64,000 bases of DNA from Aeromonas rivuli (GCF_000820045.1 NZ_CDBJ01000043.1:340-64339); one strand, 5' to 3'. Shown: positions 18,882 to 27,945, counted from the stretch's first letter. Program-made: numbers and translations. Notes: generated by a model not told the origin, from the sequence alone.

Positions 18882-20240
18882 ATGAACCAAGTCATGCTGA
18901 TCGACGATGAACACCACCTGCGTCTCTCCCTCGGCCAGACTCTGGAGCTGGCCCAGTGGCAGGTCACCACCTTCGCCAGCGCCACCGAGGCGCTGCCTCA
19001 CATCAAGGCGCAGTGGCCCGGCATCATCATCAGCGACATCAACATGCCCGGCATGAACGGCATCGCCCTGCTCGAGGAGATCATGAGCCGTGACCCCGAG
19101 CTGCCGGTGATCCTGCTCACCGGTCATGGGGATATCTCGACGGCGGTGCAGGCCATTCGCCTCGGCGCCTACGACTTTATCGAGAAGCCGTTCGGCACCG
19201 AACAGTTGCTGGAGGTCGTGCGCCGCGCCTGTGACAAGCGACGTCTGGTGCTGGAAAACCGCGAGCTGCGCAGCGAGTTGGAGGCCCAGAGCGGGCCGGG
19301 CCCCAGGCTGCTCGGCACCCACCCGGCCATCAAGCGGCTGCGCCAGATCCTCACCCACATCAAGGATGCCCCCGCCGACGTGCTCATCATGGGCGAGACG
19401 GGGTGTGGCAAGGAGTTGGTCGCCCGCTTCCTGCACGATCACTCGATACGGGCCGCCGAACCCTTTGTCGCCATCAACTGCGGCGCCGTGCCCGAGACCA
19501 TGATAGAGAGCGAGCTGTTCGGCTTCGAGGCGGGCGCCTTCACGGGCGCCCAGAAGCGACGGGTCGGCAAGATAGTCTGGGCCGACAAGGGCACCCTCTT
19601 CCTCGACGAGATTGAGAGCATGCCCATGGCGCTGCAGATCAAACTGCTGCGGGTACTGGAAGATAGAAAGGTCGAGCCACTCGGTACCAACCAGCTGATC
19701 TCGCTGGATATCAGGGTACTGGCCGCCAGCAAGATGGATCTGAAAAGACTGGTCGAGCAGGGCACGTTTCGCGCCGATCTCTATTACCGGCTCAATGTCG
19801 TGAGGGTCGATATCCCCCCATTGCGGGAGCGCAAGGAGGATGTGCCCCTGCTGTTTGAAAACTTCCTGCGGGTGGCGGCGACCCGCTATCAGCTGGCACC
19901 GCCGCGCCTTGGCGCAGAGCAGCGCGCCTGGTTGTTGGCCCACGACTGGCCGGGCAATGTGCGCGAGCTGCGCAACCTGGCCGAACGCTGCGTACTGATG
20001 GGGGAAGAGGGCGCCTTTGCCGATCTCAGCCTGGGTTGCGAGGCCCTGACCCTGGCCGAGCAGGTCGACCGGTTCGAGCGCATACTGCTGACCGACACCC
20101 TCAACCAGCATCGCGGTCGCCTGAAAGAGGTTCAGGAGGTACTCGGCCTGCCCCGCAAGACCCTGTACGACAAGATGCGTAAATATGGCCTCGACAAGCA
20201 GGATTACAAACTCGGAGACGAGGCCAGCGAGGGGGCATAA
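18882..20240 (+). CDS. dctD: C4-dicarboxylate sigma-54 response regulator DctD
   Basis: A 452-residue NtrC-type activator. The receiver domain (1-120) has the acidic pair IDDE, the phospho-Asp in ISDINMPGMNG and the Lys of IEKPF. The AAA+ domain (about 145-380) has Walker A GETGCGKE, the sigma-54 contact loop GAFTGA and Walker B LFLDEIES. A Fis-type helix-turn-helix lies at the end (LKEVQEVLGLPRKTLYDKMRKYGL). It should activate the sigma-54 promoter at 20473-20487 in front of dctP. Confidence 0.95.
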   Translation: MNQVMLIDDEHHLRLSLGQTLELAQWQVTTFASATEALPHIKAQWPGIIISDINMPGMNGIALLEEIMSRDPELPVILLTGHGDISTAVQAIRLGAYDFIEKPFGTEQLLEVVRRACDKRRLVLENRELRSELEAQSGPGPRLLGTHPAIKRLRQILTHIKDAPADVLIMGETGCGKELVARFLHDHSIRAAEPFVAINCGAVPETMIESELFGFEAGAFTGAQKRRVGKIVWADKGTLFLDEIESMPMALQIKLLRVLEDRKVEPLGTNQLISLDIRVLAASKMDLKRLVEQGTFRADLYYRLNVVRVDIPPLRERKEDVPLLFENFLRVAATRYQLAPPRLGAEQRAWLLAHDWPGNVRELRNLAERCVLMGEEGAFADLSLGCEALTLAEQVDRFERILLTDTLNQHRGRLKEVQEVLGLPRKTLYDKMRKYGLDKQDYKLGDEASEGA

Positions 20241-20448
20241 CGCTCCCAGGCCGCACTGCCAGTCGGTACGCCCTGGCTGAAAGAGCCCCCGGCGCCCCTG
20301 CCCCAGCGCGTCCAGGGGCGGATCCCAACCTCGATCTCCTGCGAGAATTGGCGAAACCCCACCCATGCCAGCAGGGGGATGGGGGGATTGCCACCCCTTT
20401 TCGCGGCGCACTCATCTCGCCCCCGGGCCGCCACGGCCCGGCCCTTCT

Positions 20449-20469
20449 GAAATGTTGCGGAAATGTTGC
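20449..20469 (+). repeat. Tandem GAAATGTTGC repeats before the dctP promoter
   Basis: GAAATGTTGC occurs at 20449-20458 and again at 20460-20469, an 11-bp direct repeat that ends only 3 bp before the -24 element. Such close tandem sites could bind an accessory protein; they are too near the promoter for a normal enhancer. Confidence 0.5.
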
Positions 20470-20472
20470 CAT

Positions 20473-20487
20473 TGGCACGCAAGTTGC
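20473..20487 (+). promoter_or_regulatory. Sigma-54 promoter of dctPQM
   Basis: TGGCACGCAAGTTGC matches the -24/-12 consensus TGGCAC-N5-TTGC at all defined positions, with GG and GC exactly 10 bp apart. It predicts a start near 20499, about 34 nt before dctP. It fits activation by the sigma-54 regulator DctD encoded just upstream. Confidence 0.9.
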
Positions 20488-20532
20488 CTTGTTGAGTGGG
20501 AATGCACTGACCCACACACAAGGATGAACACA

Positions 20533-21522
20533 ATGACATTCAGAACCCGCGCCCTGACCGCCGCCCTCACCCTGGCCCTCGGCATCTCGACGGCCTTCGC
20601 CGCCCCCATCGAACTCAAGTTCTCCCACGTGGTGGCGGACAACACCCCCAAAGGCCAGATGGCAAACCACTTCAAGCAGTTGGTGGATGAGCGCCTCAAG
20701 GGACAAGTCGAGGTCAAGGTCTATCCCAGCTCCCAGCTGTTCGGTGATGGCAAGGAGCTCGAAGCCATGCTGCTCGGTGACGTGCAGATGATCGCCCCCT
20801 CCCTCTCCAAGTTCCAGAAATACACGGATCAGCTGCAGATCTTCGACCTGCCCTTCCTGTTCAATGACATGGCCGCCGTCGACCGATTCCAGCAGGGCAA
20901 GGAGGGCCAGGCCATGCTGGGCTCCCTGGAAAAATATGGCCTGGTGGGTCTGGGCTACCTGCACAACGGCATGAAGCAGATCTCCGCCAGCAACCCCCTC
21001 AAGACCCCGGCCGATGCCAAGGGCAAGAAGTTCCGCATCCAGACATCGGACGTGCTGGCCGCCCAGTTTGAAGCCATCCAGGCCGTGCCGGTGAAGAAAC
21101 CCTTCGCCGAGGTGTTCACCCTGCTGCAGACCAAGGCCATCGATGGCCAGGAGAACACCTGGTCCAACATTTACTCCCAGAAGTTCTTCGAGGTGCAGCC
21201 CTATATCACCGAGACCAACCACGGGGTGCTGGATTACCTGATCGTCACCAACGCCGACTTCTGGAACGGCCTGCCAGACAATGTGCGTAGCGAGCTCAAG
21301 AAGGCCCTGGACGAATCGGTCACTTTCGGCAACAAGATTGCCGCCGAGAAAGACAGCGAGGACAAGGCCGCCATCTTCGCCTCCGGCAAGAGCCAGCTGA
21401 TCACCCTGACCGATGCCGAGCGCAGTCAGTGGGTCGAGGCCATGAAGCCGGTCTGGCAGCAATTTGAAGGGGCCATCGGCAAGCAACTCATCGACGCCGC
21501 CGTCGCCGCCAATCAGCAGTAA
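20533..21522 (+). CDS. dctP: TRAP transporter C4-dicarboxylate-binding protein DctP
   Basis: A 329-residue periplasmic receptor for succinate, fumarate or malate. The start at 20533 has AAGGA 8 bp before it; an ATG at 20524 is too close to it. The signal peptide ends STAFA, and the mature protein opens APIELKFSHVVADNTPKGQMANHFK. The conserved ligand Arg lies in the GKKFRIQTSDVLAAQFEAIQA region, and the family block QENTWSNIYSQKFFEVQPYI follows. It is the first gene after a sigma-54 promoter and is followed by the two membrane subunits. Confidence 0.95.
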   Translation: MTFRTRALTAALTLALGISTAFAAPIELKFSHVVADNTPKGQMANHFKQLVDERLKGQVEVKVYPSSQLFGDGKELEAMLLGDVQMIAPSLSKFQKYTDQLQIFDLPFLFNDMAAVDRFQQGKEGQAMLGSLEKYGLVGLGYLHNGMKQISASNPLKTPADAKGKKFRIQTSDVLAAQFEAIQAVPVKKPFAEVFTLLQTKAIDGQENTWSNIYSQKFFEVQPYITETNHGVLDYLIVTNADFWNGLPDNVRSELKKALDESVTFGNKIAAEKDSEDKAAIFASGKSQLITLTDAERSQWVEAMKPVWQQFEGAIGKQLIDAAVAANQQ

Positions 21523-21576
21523 GGAACCAGAAGGCCCCTGCCAGCAAAGGGTGGGGGCCCTCTCAGGGACGATCCT

Positions 21577-22113
21577 ATGAAAAAACTCATTTATCAGCTG
21601 GAGGAGACCATCATAGGTCTGCTTCTGGTCAGCACCACGCTGCTGGTCTTCATCGAAGTGGTACTGCGCTTCTTCTTCGACACCGGCCTGCTCTGGGCCC
21701 AGGAGCTGACCCTCAACCTCTGCGCGTGGATGGTGCTGTTCGGCGCCTCCTGGGGGGTGAGAGTCGGCGCCCATATCGGAGTGGATGCCTTCATCAAGGT
21801 GCTGCCCGGCCACTGGCAACGCCGCCTCACCCTGCTGGCCGTTGGTCTGTGTCTGCTCTACTGCGGTTTCTACTTCTATGGCGCCTGGATCTATCTGACC
21901 AAGCTCAAGATGATCGGCATAGAGATGGAGGATCTGCCCATTCTGCGCTGGCAGGCCATGAGCATTCTGCCCATAGGCCTGACTTTGCTGTTTTTCCGCT
22001 TCCTCGGGGTCGGCGTCATGGTATGGCGCGGCCAGATGCAGGGCTTTGCCCTGGCCGATGAGGCGCGCGAGAGCATGCACCTCATCGACAACGATCCGAA
22101 TCAGAAGGTATAA
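21577..22113 (+). CDS. dctQ: TRAP transporter small membrane subunit DctQ
   Basis: A 178-residue protein with four membrane helices (about 12-33, 47-66, 85-105 and 127-147). It opens MKKLIYQLEETIIGLLLVSTTLLVFIEV and has the family motif WAQELTLNLCAWMVLFGASWGVRVGAHIGVD. It pairs with DctM to form the sodium-driven uptake complex fed by DctP. It lies 54 bp after dctP, and dctM starts 5 bp after its stop. Confidence 0.95.
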   Translation: MKKLIYQLEETIIGLLLVSTTLLVFIEVVLRFFFDTGLLWAQELTLNLCAWMVLFGASWGVRVGAHIGVDAFIKVLPGHWQRRLTLLAVGLCLLYCGFYFYGAWIYLTKLKMIGIEMEDLPILRWQAMSILPIGLTLLFFRFLGVGVMVWRGQMQGFALADEARESMHLIDNDPNQKV

Positions 22114-22118
22114 GCACC

Positions 22119-23522
22119 ATGGCAACCCTGACCCTGTTTACCCTGCTGATCCTCACCATGTTGCTCGGCATGCCCATCGCGGTGGCCCTCGGCCTCTCCA
22201 GCGTGGCCACCATATTGCTCTTCTCCAACGACTCCCTCGCCTCCCTGGCGCTCAAGTTGTTCGAGGCGACGTCCGAGCACTACACCCTGCTCGCCATCCC
22301 CTTCTTCGTGCTGTCGTCGGCCTTCCTGTCGACCGGTGGCGTGGCCAAGCGGATCATCAACTTCGCCATGGACTCCGTCGGTCACATCCGTGGTGGCCTC
22401 GCCATGGCTTCCGTCATGGCCTGCATGCTGTTTGCCGCCGTGTGCGGCTCCAGCCCGGCGACCGTGGCCGCCATCGGCAGCATCGTCATCGCCGGCATGG
22501 TGCGCTCCGGCTATCCCCAGGCCTTTGCCGCCGGGGTGATCGCCAACGCAGGCACCCTGGGGATCTTGATCCCCCCCTCCATCGTCATGCTGGTCTATGC
22601 GGCGGCGACCGAGGTATCGGCATCGCGCATGTTCATGGCGGGCTTCCTGCCAGGGCTCATGATGGGGGGCCTCATCATGGTGGTCATCTATGTGGTGGCT
22701 CGCATCAAGGGCCTGCCGAGCCAGCCCTTCCCGGGGCTCATCACCCTGCTTGGCAGCGGTGGCAAGGCCCTCGGCGGCCTCTTCCTCATCATATTGGTGC
22801 TGGGATCCATCTACGGTGGGGTTGCCAGCCCGACCGAGGCCGCTGCGGTGGCGGCAGTCTACGCCTTCTTCATTGCCGTTTATGGCTATCGCGACATAGG
22901 ACCGCTCAAGGGGGTGGCCTGGCGCAACGAGGGAGAGTCTCTGGCTGCCGCCAGCCTGCGCAATCTGGTGCTGCTGCCGCTCTCCCTGCTCAAGTCTCCC
23001 TTCAACGGGGAGGTGGGTCATGTGGTGCGCGATGCCGCCAAGGTGAGCATCATGCTGCTGTTCATCATCAGCAATGCCATGCTGTTCGCCCACGTGCTCA
23101 CCTCCGAGCGGATCCCCCATGCCATCGCCGAGACCATCATCGCCTGGGGTCTGCCTGCCTGGGGCTTCCTCATCGTGGTCAACATCTTGCTGCTGCTGGC
23201 GGGTAACTTCATGGAGCCCTCGGCCATCGTGCTGATCATGGCGCCCATCCTGTTCCCCATCGCCATGCAGCTGGGCATAGACCCCATCCATCTGGGGATC
23301 ATCATGGTGATCAACATGGAGATAGGGATGCTGACGCCCCCTGTGGGGCTCAACCTGTTCGTGACCGCGGGGATCACGGGGCAGAGCATGGGCTGGGTGA
23401 TCCGCGCCTGCCTGCCCTGGGTCGGTTTCCTGCTGCTGTTCCTCATGCTGATCACCTATGTACCGCAGATCACCCTGTTCCTGCCCGAATACCTGGATGG
23501 CCCCAGTCTGCCGGTCCCCTGA
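22119..23522 (+). CDS. dctM: TRAP transporter large membrane subunit DctM
   Basis: A 467-residue permease subunit with about 12 membrane helices that carries the transport path. Family signatures include GSSPATVAAIGSIVIAGMVRSGYPQAFAAGVIANAGTLGILIPPS and NMEIGMLTPPVGLNLFVTAGI. A cytoplasmic insert of about 30 residues (about 270-310, with GPLKGVAWRNEGESLAAA) is a little longer than in many DctM proteins. It is the last gene of the operon and is followed by a terminator. Confidence 0.96.
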   Translation: MATLTLFTLLILTMLLGMPIAVALGLSSVATILLFSNDSLASLALKLFEATSEHYTLLAIPFFVLSSAFLSTGGVAKRIINFAMDSVGHIRGGLAMASVMACMLFAAVCGSSPATVAAIGSIVIAGMVRSGYPQAFAAGVIANAGTLGILIPPSIVMLVYAAATEVSASRMFMAGFLPGLMMGGLIMVVIYVVARIKGLPSQPFPGLITLLGSGGKALGGLFLIILVLGSIYGGVASPTEAAAVAAVYAFFIAVYGYRDIGPLKGVAWRNEGESLAAASLRNLVLLPLSLLKSPFNGEVGHVVRDAAKVSIMLLFIISNAMLFAHVLTSERIPHAIAETIIAWGLPAWGFLIVVNILLLLAGNFMEPSAIVLIMAPILFPIAMQLGIDPIHLGIIMVINMEIGMLTPPVGLNLFVTAGITGQSMGWVIRACLPWVGFLLLFLMLITYVPQITLFLPEYLDGPSLPVP

Positions 23523-23543
23523 TAGCCGTGCTCGCCCCCATGC

Positions 23544-23572
23544 AAAGCGCCACCCTTGAGGTGGCGCTTTTT
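23544..23572 (+). terminator. Terminator of the dct operon
   Basis: AAAGCGCCACC...GGTGGCGCTTTTT forms an 11-bp hairpin with a U-tract, 22 bp after the dctM stop. The A run on the left arm lets it work on the minus strand too. Confidence 0.88.
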
Positions 23573-23610
23573 ATCGACGCGGATCTGCCCGAGGCGTGGA
23601 TCAGGGCAAT

Positions 23611-24330
23611 TCAGCTACGTGCGGGCTTGGTGCTGCACTGCTTGCCTGGATAGCCGGGCAGCGCATCGGCGCCGCGACTGCAGGCAAGCCGCTTGGCCTG
23701 CTGCAAGCTGGCCGCCAGGTTGGCTTGATTGATGGGCTGCCACTGCATCTGCTGACCCAGCCAGCTCGCCCAGGCGAACTCGACGAAATAGACCCGCTTC
23801 TCCTTCTGGAAATAGCCGGCATCCTGCAGCAGACCCGCCAGGGTACGGTAGGGGTAGTCAGGCAGTGAACCTATGCGGGTCGGCAACTGTTGGGGAGTAA
23901 TGGGTTGCCCCTGCTCATTCTTGAGCCAGGCCCAGTGATTGTTCTGCATCTGACTCCAGAAGGAGTCCTTGTCTTGCAGGCGGGCAATGACCTTGACCCT
24001 CGCCTCCTTGACCCCCGACTGCCACAGCGCCGTGGTGAGGTGATGCCTGTCCACCAGCCAATAGCCACCATCCGGGGCAATGACGATGGGGATCTCCTTC
24101 TTCTTCATCAACTTGTCGAGCTGTGTGGCTGACTTGCCCACCAGCTCGCGCTCAGTCTCATCCACCTGCAGCTGGCCGACGCCCGCCTGGGTCGGATGCA
24201 GCTTGGCTATGCTCACCTGGCACCAGCTTCCCACCGGGCTGCTCGGCTGACAGCTATCCAGTGCCCAGGCGCCCTGGCTCAACAACCCCGCTAATAACCA
24301 CCCTAGTCTCATCCTCTTCCCCCACCCCAT
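23611..24330 (-). CDS. Exported ParB/Srx-fold protein (ParBc_2-like)
   Basis: A 239-residue protein. The start at 24330 has GGGGGTGA upstream; a second start 6 codons on (24312) is possible, while the long reading from 24792 runs into the divergent gene. The signal peptide ends QGAWA, so the product is periplasmic or secreted. The ParB-like core has KLHPTQAGVGQLQVDE, the KEIPIVIAPDGGYWLVDRHH pocket and TTALWQSGV, as in ParBc_2 proteins. Catalytic function is unproven. It is divergent from an oligopeptide-binding protein gene. Confidence 0.72.
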   Translation of the reverse strand: MGWGKRMRLGWLLAGLLSQGAWALDSCQPSSPVGSWCQVSIAKLHPTQAGVGQLQVDETERELVGKSATQLDKLMKKKEIPIVIAPDGGYWLVDRHHLTTALWQSGVKEARVKVIARLQDKDSFWSQMQNNHWAWLKNEQGQPITPQQLPTRIGSLPDYPYRTLAGLLQDAGYFQKEKRVYFVEFAWASWLGQQMQWQPINQANLAASLQQAKRLACSRGADALPGYPGKQCSTKPARS

Positions 24331-24472
24331 ACTGTTCACCCCCGAAAAGGGTCCATAAGAGCCTTGGTGACCGCTAGCGGTCTGACCAGCATTGGGGATA
24401 TCATGTTTCCCCAACAACAGGCGAGCATTTATCGCCGACTTTTCTCCTCGCCTCACATTTAAGGATCCGACC

Positions 24473-26077
24473 ATGACGCTATGGCGCCCCTTGCTGTTAC
24501 TGCTGACCATGGGCACAGCCCAGGCCGCCGATGTGCCATCCGCAGCCAAGCTCGCCGCCGAGCAGAGGGTGGTACGCCACCTCAAGGATGAGCCCAGCAG
24601 CCTGAGCCCCCTCAAGCTGGTCGGCTTGCCAGAGTTGCAGGTGGTACGGGACTTGTTCGAGGGACTGCTGACCCAAGGGGCCGATGGCAGCGTCCAGCCA
24701 GGGGTGGCCCGGCACTGGCGCAGCGATGATAACCAGCACTTCCTGTTCGAGCTGCGCAAGGATGCCGCCTGGTCAAACGGGGACCCGGTCACCGCCAGCG
24801 ATTTTGTCTACAGCTGGCGCCGGCTGGTCAGCCCCAAAGAGGCCGCCACCTTCGCCTGGTTCGCCCAGCTGGCCCATTTCGAGAATGTGGACAAGATAGT
24901 GGCCGGTGAACTGAGCCCCGACCAGCTCGGGGTCGAGGCCGTCGGTGACCACACACTCAAGGTGACCCTGTCTCAGCCGGTGCCCTACTTCCTCAATCTG
25001 TTGACCCACCCCAGCCTCTCGCCCTTGCATGAGGCCAGCATAGTGCGCGAGGGCAGTGCTTGGACCCAGCCCGGCAAGCTGGTCGGCAATGGCGCCTTCA
25101 TACTGGCCGATCGTGTGGTCAACGAGCGGCTCGATCTGCGGCCCAATCCCCACTACTGGGACAGGGCCCACACAGTGCTGACCAAGGTGACCTTCCTGCC
25201 CATCAATCAGGAGAGCGCGGCGACCCAGCGCTATCTGGCCGGGGATATCGACATCACCGAATCCTTCCCCAAGGAGCAGTACGCCCGATTGATCAAGCAG
25301 ATCCCGGCCGAGGTATACACGCCGGAGCAGCTCGGCACCTACTACTACGCCTTCAATACCCGCCAGGCGCCCCTCGATGACGTGCGGGTCCGCAAGGCGC
25401 TCTCCTATGCCATCGACAGGCAGCTCATCGCCAGCAAGGTGCTGGGTACTGGGGAGAAACCGGCCTACCACTTCACCCCGGATGTGACTGCCCACTTCAC
25501 CCCCAAGCCAAATACGCTCTCGACCCTGAGCCAGCCTGAACTCGACGCCGAGGCCAAACGGCTGCTGGCCGAGGCGGGTTATGGCCCGGCCCATCCTCTG
25601 GAGCTGACTCTGCTCTACAATACCGCCGAACTGCACAAGAAGCTGGCCCTGGCCATCGCCAGCATGTGGAAGCAGAAACTCGGCGCCAAGGTGCAACTCA
25701 CCAATCAAGAGTGGAAGAGCTATCTCGACAGTCGCCAGCATGGCCAGTTCCAGGTGATCCGCTCCTCCTGGGTCGCCGACTACAACGACCCTTCCGCCTT
25801 CCTCGAACTGTGGCGCAGCAGCAACAGCGGCAACATGGCCCGCTTCGCCAGCCCCGACTACGATGCCCTGCTCGATCAGGCATCGCGCAATACGGTCCAG
25901 GCCAGCCGCAGCCAGCTGTTCGACCAGGCCGAGGCCCTGTTGCAGGAGCAGGCCCCCATCGCCCCCATCTACCAGTACACCAATGCCAGACTGATCAAAC
26001 CCTGGCTCAAGGGGTACCCCATCAACAACCCGGAAGATGTGGCCTACAGTCGCCAGCTCTACCTGCTTGCCCACTAA
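24473..26077 (+). CDS. Peptide ABC transporter substrate-binding protein (OppA/MppA family)
   Basis: A 534-residue periplasmic binding protein. The start at 24473 has AAGGA 7 bp before it. The signal peptide ends TAQA at about residue 18. The SBP_bac_5 fold shows as LKDEPSSLSPLKLVGLPELQVVRDLFEGL, the hallmark WSNGDPVTASDFVYSWRRL and a C-terminal SWVADYNDPSAFLELW block. It is close to Escherichia OppA in length. No permease or ATPase genes are adjacent, so it is an orphan receptor that probably docks on an Opp transporter encoded elsewhere, as MppA does. Confidence 0.9.
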   Translation: MTLWRPLLLLLTMGTAQAADVPSAAKLAAEQRVVRHLKDEPSSLSPLKLVGLPELQVVRDLFEGLLTQGADGSVQPGVARHWRSDDNQHFLFELRKDAAWSNGDPVTASDFVYSWRRLVSPKEAATFAWFAQLAHFENVDKIVAGELSPDQLGVEAVGDHTLKVTLSQPVPYFLNLLTHPSLSPLHEASIVREGSAWTQPGKLVGNGAFILADRVVNERLDLRPNPHYWDRAHTVLTKVTFLPINQESAATQRYLAGDIDITESFPKEQYARLIKQIPAEVYTPEQLGTYYYAFNTRQAPLDDVRVRKALSYAIDRQLIASKVLGTGEKPAYHFTPDVTAHFTPKPNTLSTLSQPELDAEAKRLLAEAGYGPAHPLELTLLYNTAELHKKLALAIASMWKQKLGAKVQLTNQEWKSYLDSRQHGQFQVIRSSWVADYNDPSAFLELWRSSNSGNMARFASPDYDALLDQASRNTVQASRSQLFDQAEALLQEQAPIAPIYQYTNARLIKPWLKGYPINNPEDVAYSRQLYLLAH

Positions 26078-26082
26078 GCCGC

Positions 26083-26120
26083 CCCACCCGGTGGCCGCCA
26101 CAGCGTGGCCACCGGGTGGG
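26083..26120 (+). terminator. Hairpin after the oligopeptide-binding protein gene
   Basis: A perfect 14-bp stem, CCCACCCGGTGGCC with its complement, and a 10-base loop start 5 bp after the stop. There is no U-tract, so it may protect the message 3' end or help Rho rather than act as a classical terminator. Confidence 0.55.
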
Positions 26121-26225
26121 ACAGACCCAGGTGCCAGGTCTCGTCATCTTTGTCCTGTACCCGGGCAACATTACCCCATAAAATAAGTACTAATCAGCCA
26201 CTTAGTGATAGTTTACTCAGCCAAC

Positions 26226-26552
26226 ATGCCACCCATCCTCCTGCTTTTATCCCTGTTCAGCCCCTTGGCGCTGGCTGTCACCCATGCCGCCCCCCAAGAG
26301 AATAAAGAAGACGCGTGCCGTCAGGCCTTCCAGCACTGGATGCTGAATCAACAGCAAGTGTTCAGCGATCGCAAGGCGAGCAAGCAAGATCGCCGCCAGG
26401 CGGAGCGCGCCATCGACTTGGTCCGCGCCGAATATGAGAAGGGGGAGAGTTTCTGTCAGAGCATGGCCCTGGCCAAACAGAGCAATGGCGCCGACCCCCG
26501 CTTCAAACCCAGACGCGGCGAGATCCATGACTTCATCCCCGATCAGGGCTGA
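26226..26552 (+). CDS. Small exported hypothetical protein
   Basis: A 108-residue product from ATG 26226 (a GTG at 26205 is also in frame). A hydrophobic signal peptide ends AVTHA at about residue 21. The mature part is short, charged and mostly helical, with two Cys (EDACRQAF and GESFCQSM) that could form a disulfide, and a C-terminal RFKPRRGEIHDFIPDQG. No clear ribosome site is seen and the family is not recognised. The signal peptide and the spaced cysteines are the main reasons to accept it. Confidence 0.55.
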   Translation: MPPILLLLSLFSPLALAVTHAAPQENKEDACRQAFQHWMLNQQQVFSDRKASKQDRRQAERAIDLVRAEYEKGESFCQSMALAKQSNGADPRFKPRRGEIHDFIPDQG

Positions 26553-26630
26553 GCCCATTTAACCGCCGACCTGCCTCCTCCCCACACAGCACTGATCGCA
26601 GCGCGCCCGCCTGGGTTGGCGGCAATAAAA

Positions 26631-26652
26631 AACCCCGCTCAAGGCGGGGTTT
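26631..26652 (-). terminator. Terminator after dusA and the 51-residue gene
   Basis: On the minus strand, AACCCCGC-CTTGA-GCGGGGTT is followed by TTTT, 17 bp after the small gene's stop. It is a clear Rho-independent terminator. Confidence 0.85.
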
Positions 26653-26668
26653 GTCTGCGTGCTGGCAC

Positions 26669-26824
26669 TCAATCGAAGAAGTGATCCCGGTGCAAGCCAA
26701 AGACCAGGGCGGCGCCGAGCAGGTAGAGGGCACTCAACTTGATGCCGAGAATAGCCATCATGCCGACACAGAGGCGTACCAGCCCCTTGTGCAGCCAGGA
26801 TCCGGTGAAGCGAGGGCCATTCAT
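26669..26824 (-). CDS. 51-residue membrane protein coupled to dusA
   Basis: The frame starts at ATG 26824, only 2 bp after the dusA stop, and ends at TGA 26669-26671, followed by a terminator. The product has one or two hydrophobic segments (RLCVGMMAILGIKLSALYLLGAALVFGL) between a basic N-terminus and an HRDHFFD tail. In Escherichia the gene after dusA is pspG, also a small membrane protein, but I see no clear sequence match, so no symbol is given. Tight coupling and the terminator support it as real. Confidence 0.6.
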   Translation of the reverse strand: MNGPRFTGSWLHKGLVRLCVGMMAILGIKLSALYLLGAALVFGLHRDHFFD

Positions 26825-26826
26825 CT

Positions 26827-27876
26827 TCACAGCACCCCTTCGGCGCGATATTCCGGTACCTTGGCCATGGCATCCAGCACCACCTGAATACCCGCTCCCG
26901 GCTTGCAGGCGTTCTCGCTCAGATGGCGGCGCCAGGCCCGGGCACCCGGCATGTTCTGGAACAGCCCCAGCATGTGGCGGGTCACATGGGAGAGATAGTT
27001 GCCCTTGGCCAGCTCCTGCTCTATGTAGGGGAGCATCATGTGCACCACTTCATGGCGGGAGGGCACGGAGCCTGTCTGGCCAAACAGCTGGCGGTCTACG
27101 TCGGCCAGGATGTAGGGATTCTGGTAAGCCTCGCGACCCATCATGACCCCGTCCACCTGCTGCAGATGATCGAGGGTCTGCTCGAGGGCGTTGACCCCCC
27201 CGTTGAGGGCGATGGTCAGCGCGGGGTAGTCTCGTTTGACCCGATAGACCCGCTCATAGTCCAGAGGCGGGATCTCCCGGTTCTCTCGCGGGCTCAGACC
27301 GCTCAACCAGGCCTTGCGGGCATGGACGATGAAGGTGTCGCAACCGGCATCCCGCACCTGTTCGATGAAGGCCTGTAAAAACTCGTAAGAGTCCTGATCG
27401 TCGATGCCGATCCGGGTCTTCACCGTCACCGGAATATCCACCACGTCGCGCATCGCCTTGACGCAGTCGGCCACCAGTGCCGGTTCCCCCATCAGGCAGG
27501 CCCCGAAGCGGCCGTTCTGCACCCGATCCGAGGGGCAACCCACGTTCAGGTTGATCTCGTCATAGCCACGCTGCTGGGCGAGTTTGGCGCAGTGAGCCAA
27601 GTCTATCGGGTTGCTGCCTCCCAGCTGCAGGGAGAGCGGATGCTCCTGCTCGCTGTACCCCAGATAGTCACCCTTGCCATGAATGATGGCGCCCGTGGTC
27701 ACCATCTCGGTGTAGAGCAGGGTCTGACTGCTCATCAGGCGATGAAAATAACGGCAGTGCCGGTCGGTCCAGTCCAGCATGGGGGCAATCGAGAATGTCT
27801 GGCGGTGGCCAGGCTTGCCAGATATGGCCTCAGCGCCTGATTTCACGAGGTTTTCACTGATTTGTTGCTGCGTCAT
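26827..27876 (-). CDS. dusA: tRNA-dihydrouridine(20/20a) synthase DusA
   Basis: A 349-residue FMN enzyme that reduces U20/U20a in tRNA. The start at 27876 ([10 protein letters not shown]) is chosen over one at 27933, which would read into the disturbed upstream region. TIM-barrel motifs are [40 protein letters not shown] with the catalytic Cys, [22 protein letters not shown] and [13 protein letters not shown]. The 5' part (about 27751-27786, [12 protein letters not shown]) is a known integration target for phages and islands. A 51-residue membrane gene follows at once. Confidence 0.96.
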   Translation of the reverse strand: MTQQQISENLVKSGAEAISGKPGHRQTFSIAPMLDWTDRHCRYFHRLMSSQTLLYTEMVTTGAIIHGKGDYLGYSEQEHPLSLQLGGSNPIDLAHCAKLAQQRGYDEINLNVGCPSDRVQNGRFGACLMGEPALVADCVKAMRDVVDIPVTVKTRIGIDDQDSYEFLQAFIEQVRDAGCDTFIVHARKAWLSGLSPRENREIPPLDYERVYRVKRDYPALTIALNGGVNALEQTLDHLQQVDGVMMGREAYQNPYILADVDRQLFGQTGSVPSRHEVVHMMLPYIEQELAKGNYLSHVTRHMLGLFQNMPGARAWRRHLSENACKPGAGIQVVLDAMAKVPEYRAEGVL

Positions 27877-27909
27877 TTGCGGGTGTTTCCAGACATTTGT
27901 TGATTGAAC

Positions 27910-27945
27910 CTGCCCCCTATCTGCCCCCACCATGTCATGGGGCAG
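27910..27945. repeat. Integrase arm-type-like repeats upstream of dusA
   Basis: CTGCCCCC occurs at 27910-27917 and 27921-27928, 11 bp apart, and a near-inverted ATGGGGCAG follows at 27937-27945. Short G/C-rich repeats of this kind, one helical turn apart, resemble the arm sites of tyrosine integrases. They lie 34-69 bp before dusA, a known integration hotspot. Confidence 0.4.

Noticed and set aside
20101-22125. A 674-codon minus-strand frame over dctD, dctP and dctQ
   Set aside because: It is antisense to three well-supported genes and crosses their intergenic sites, including the sigma-54 promoter.
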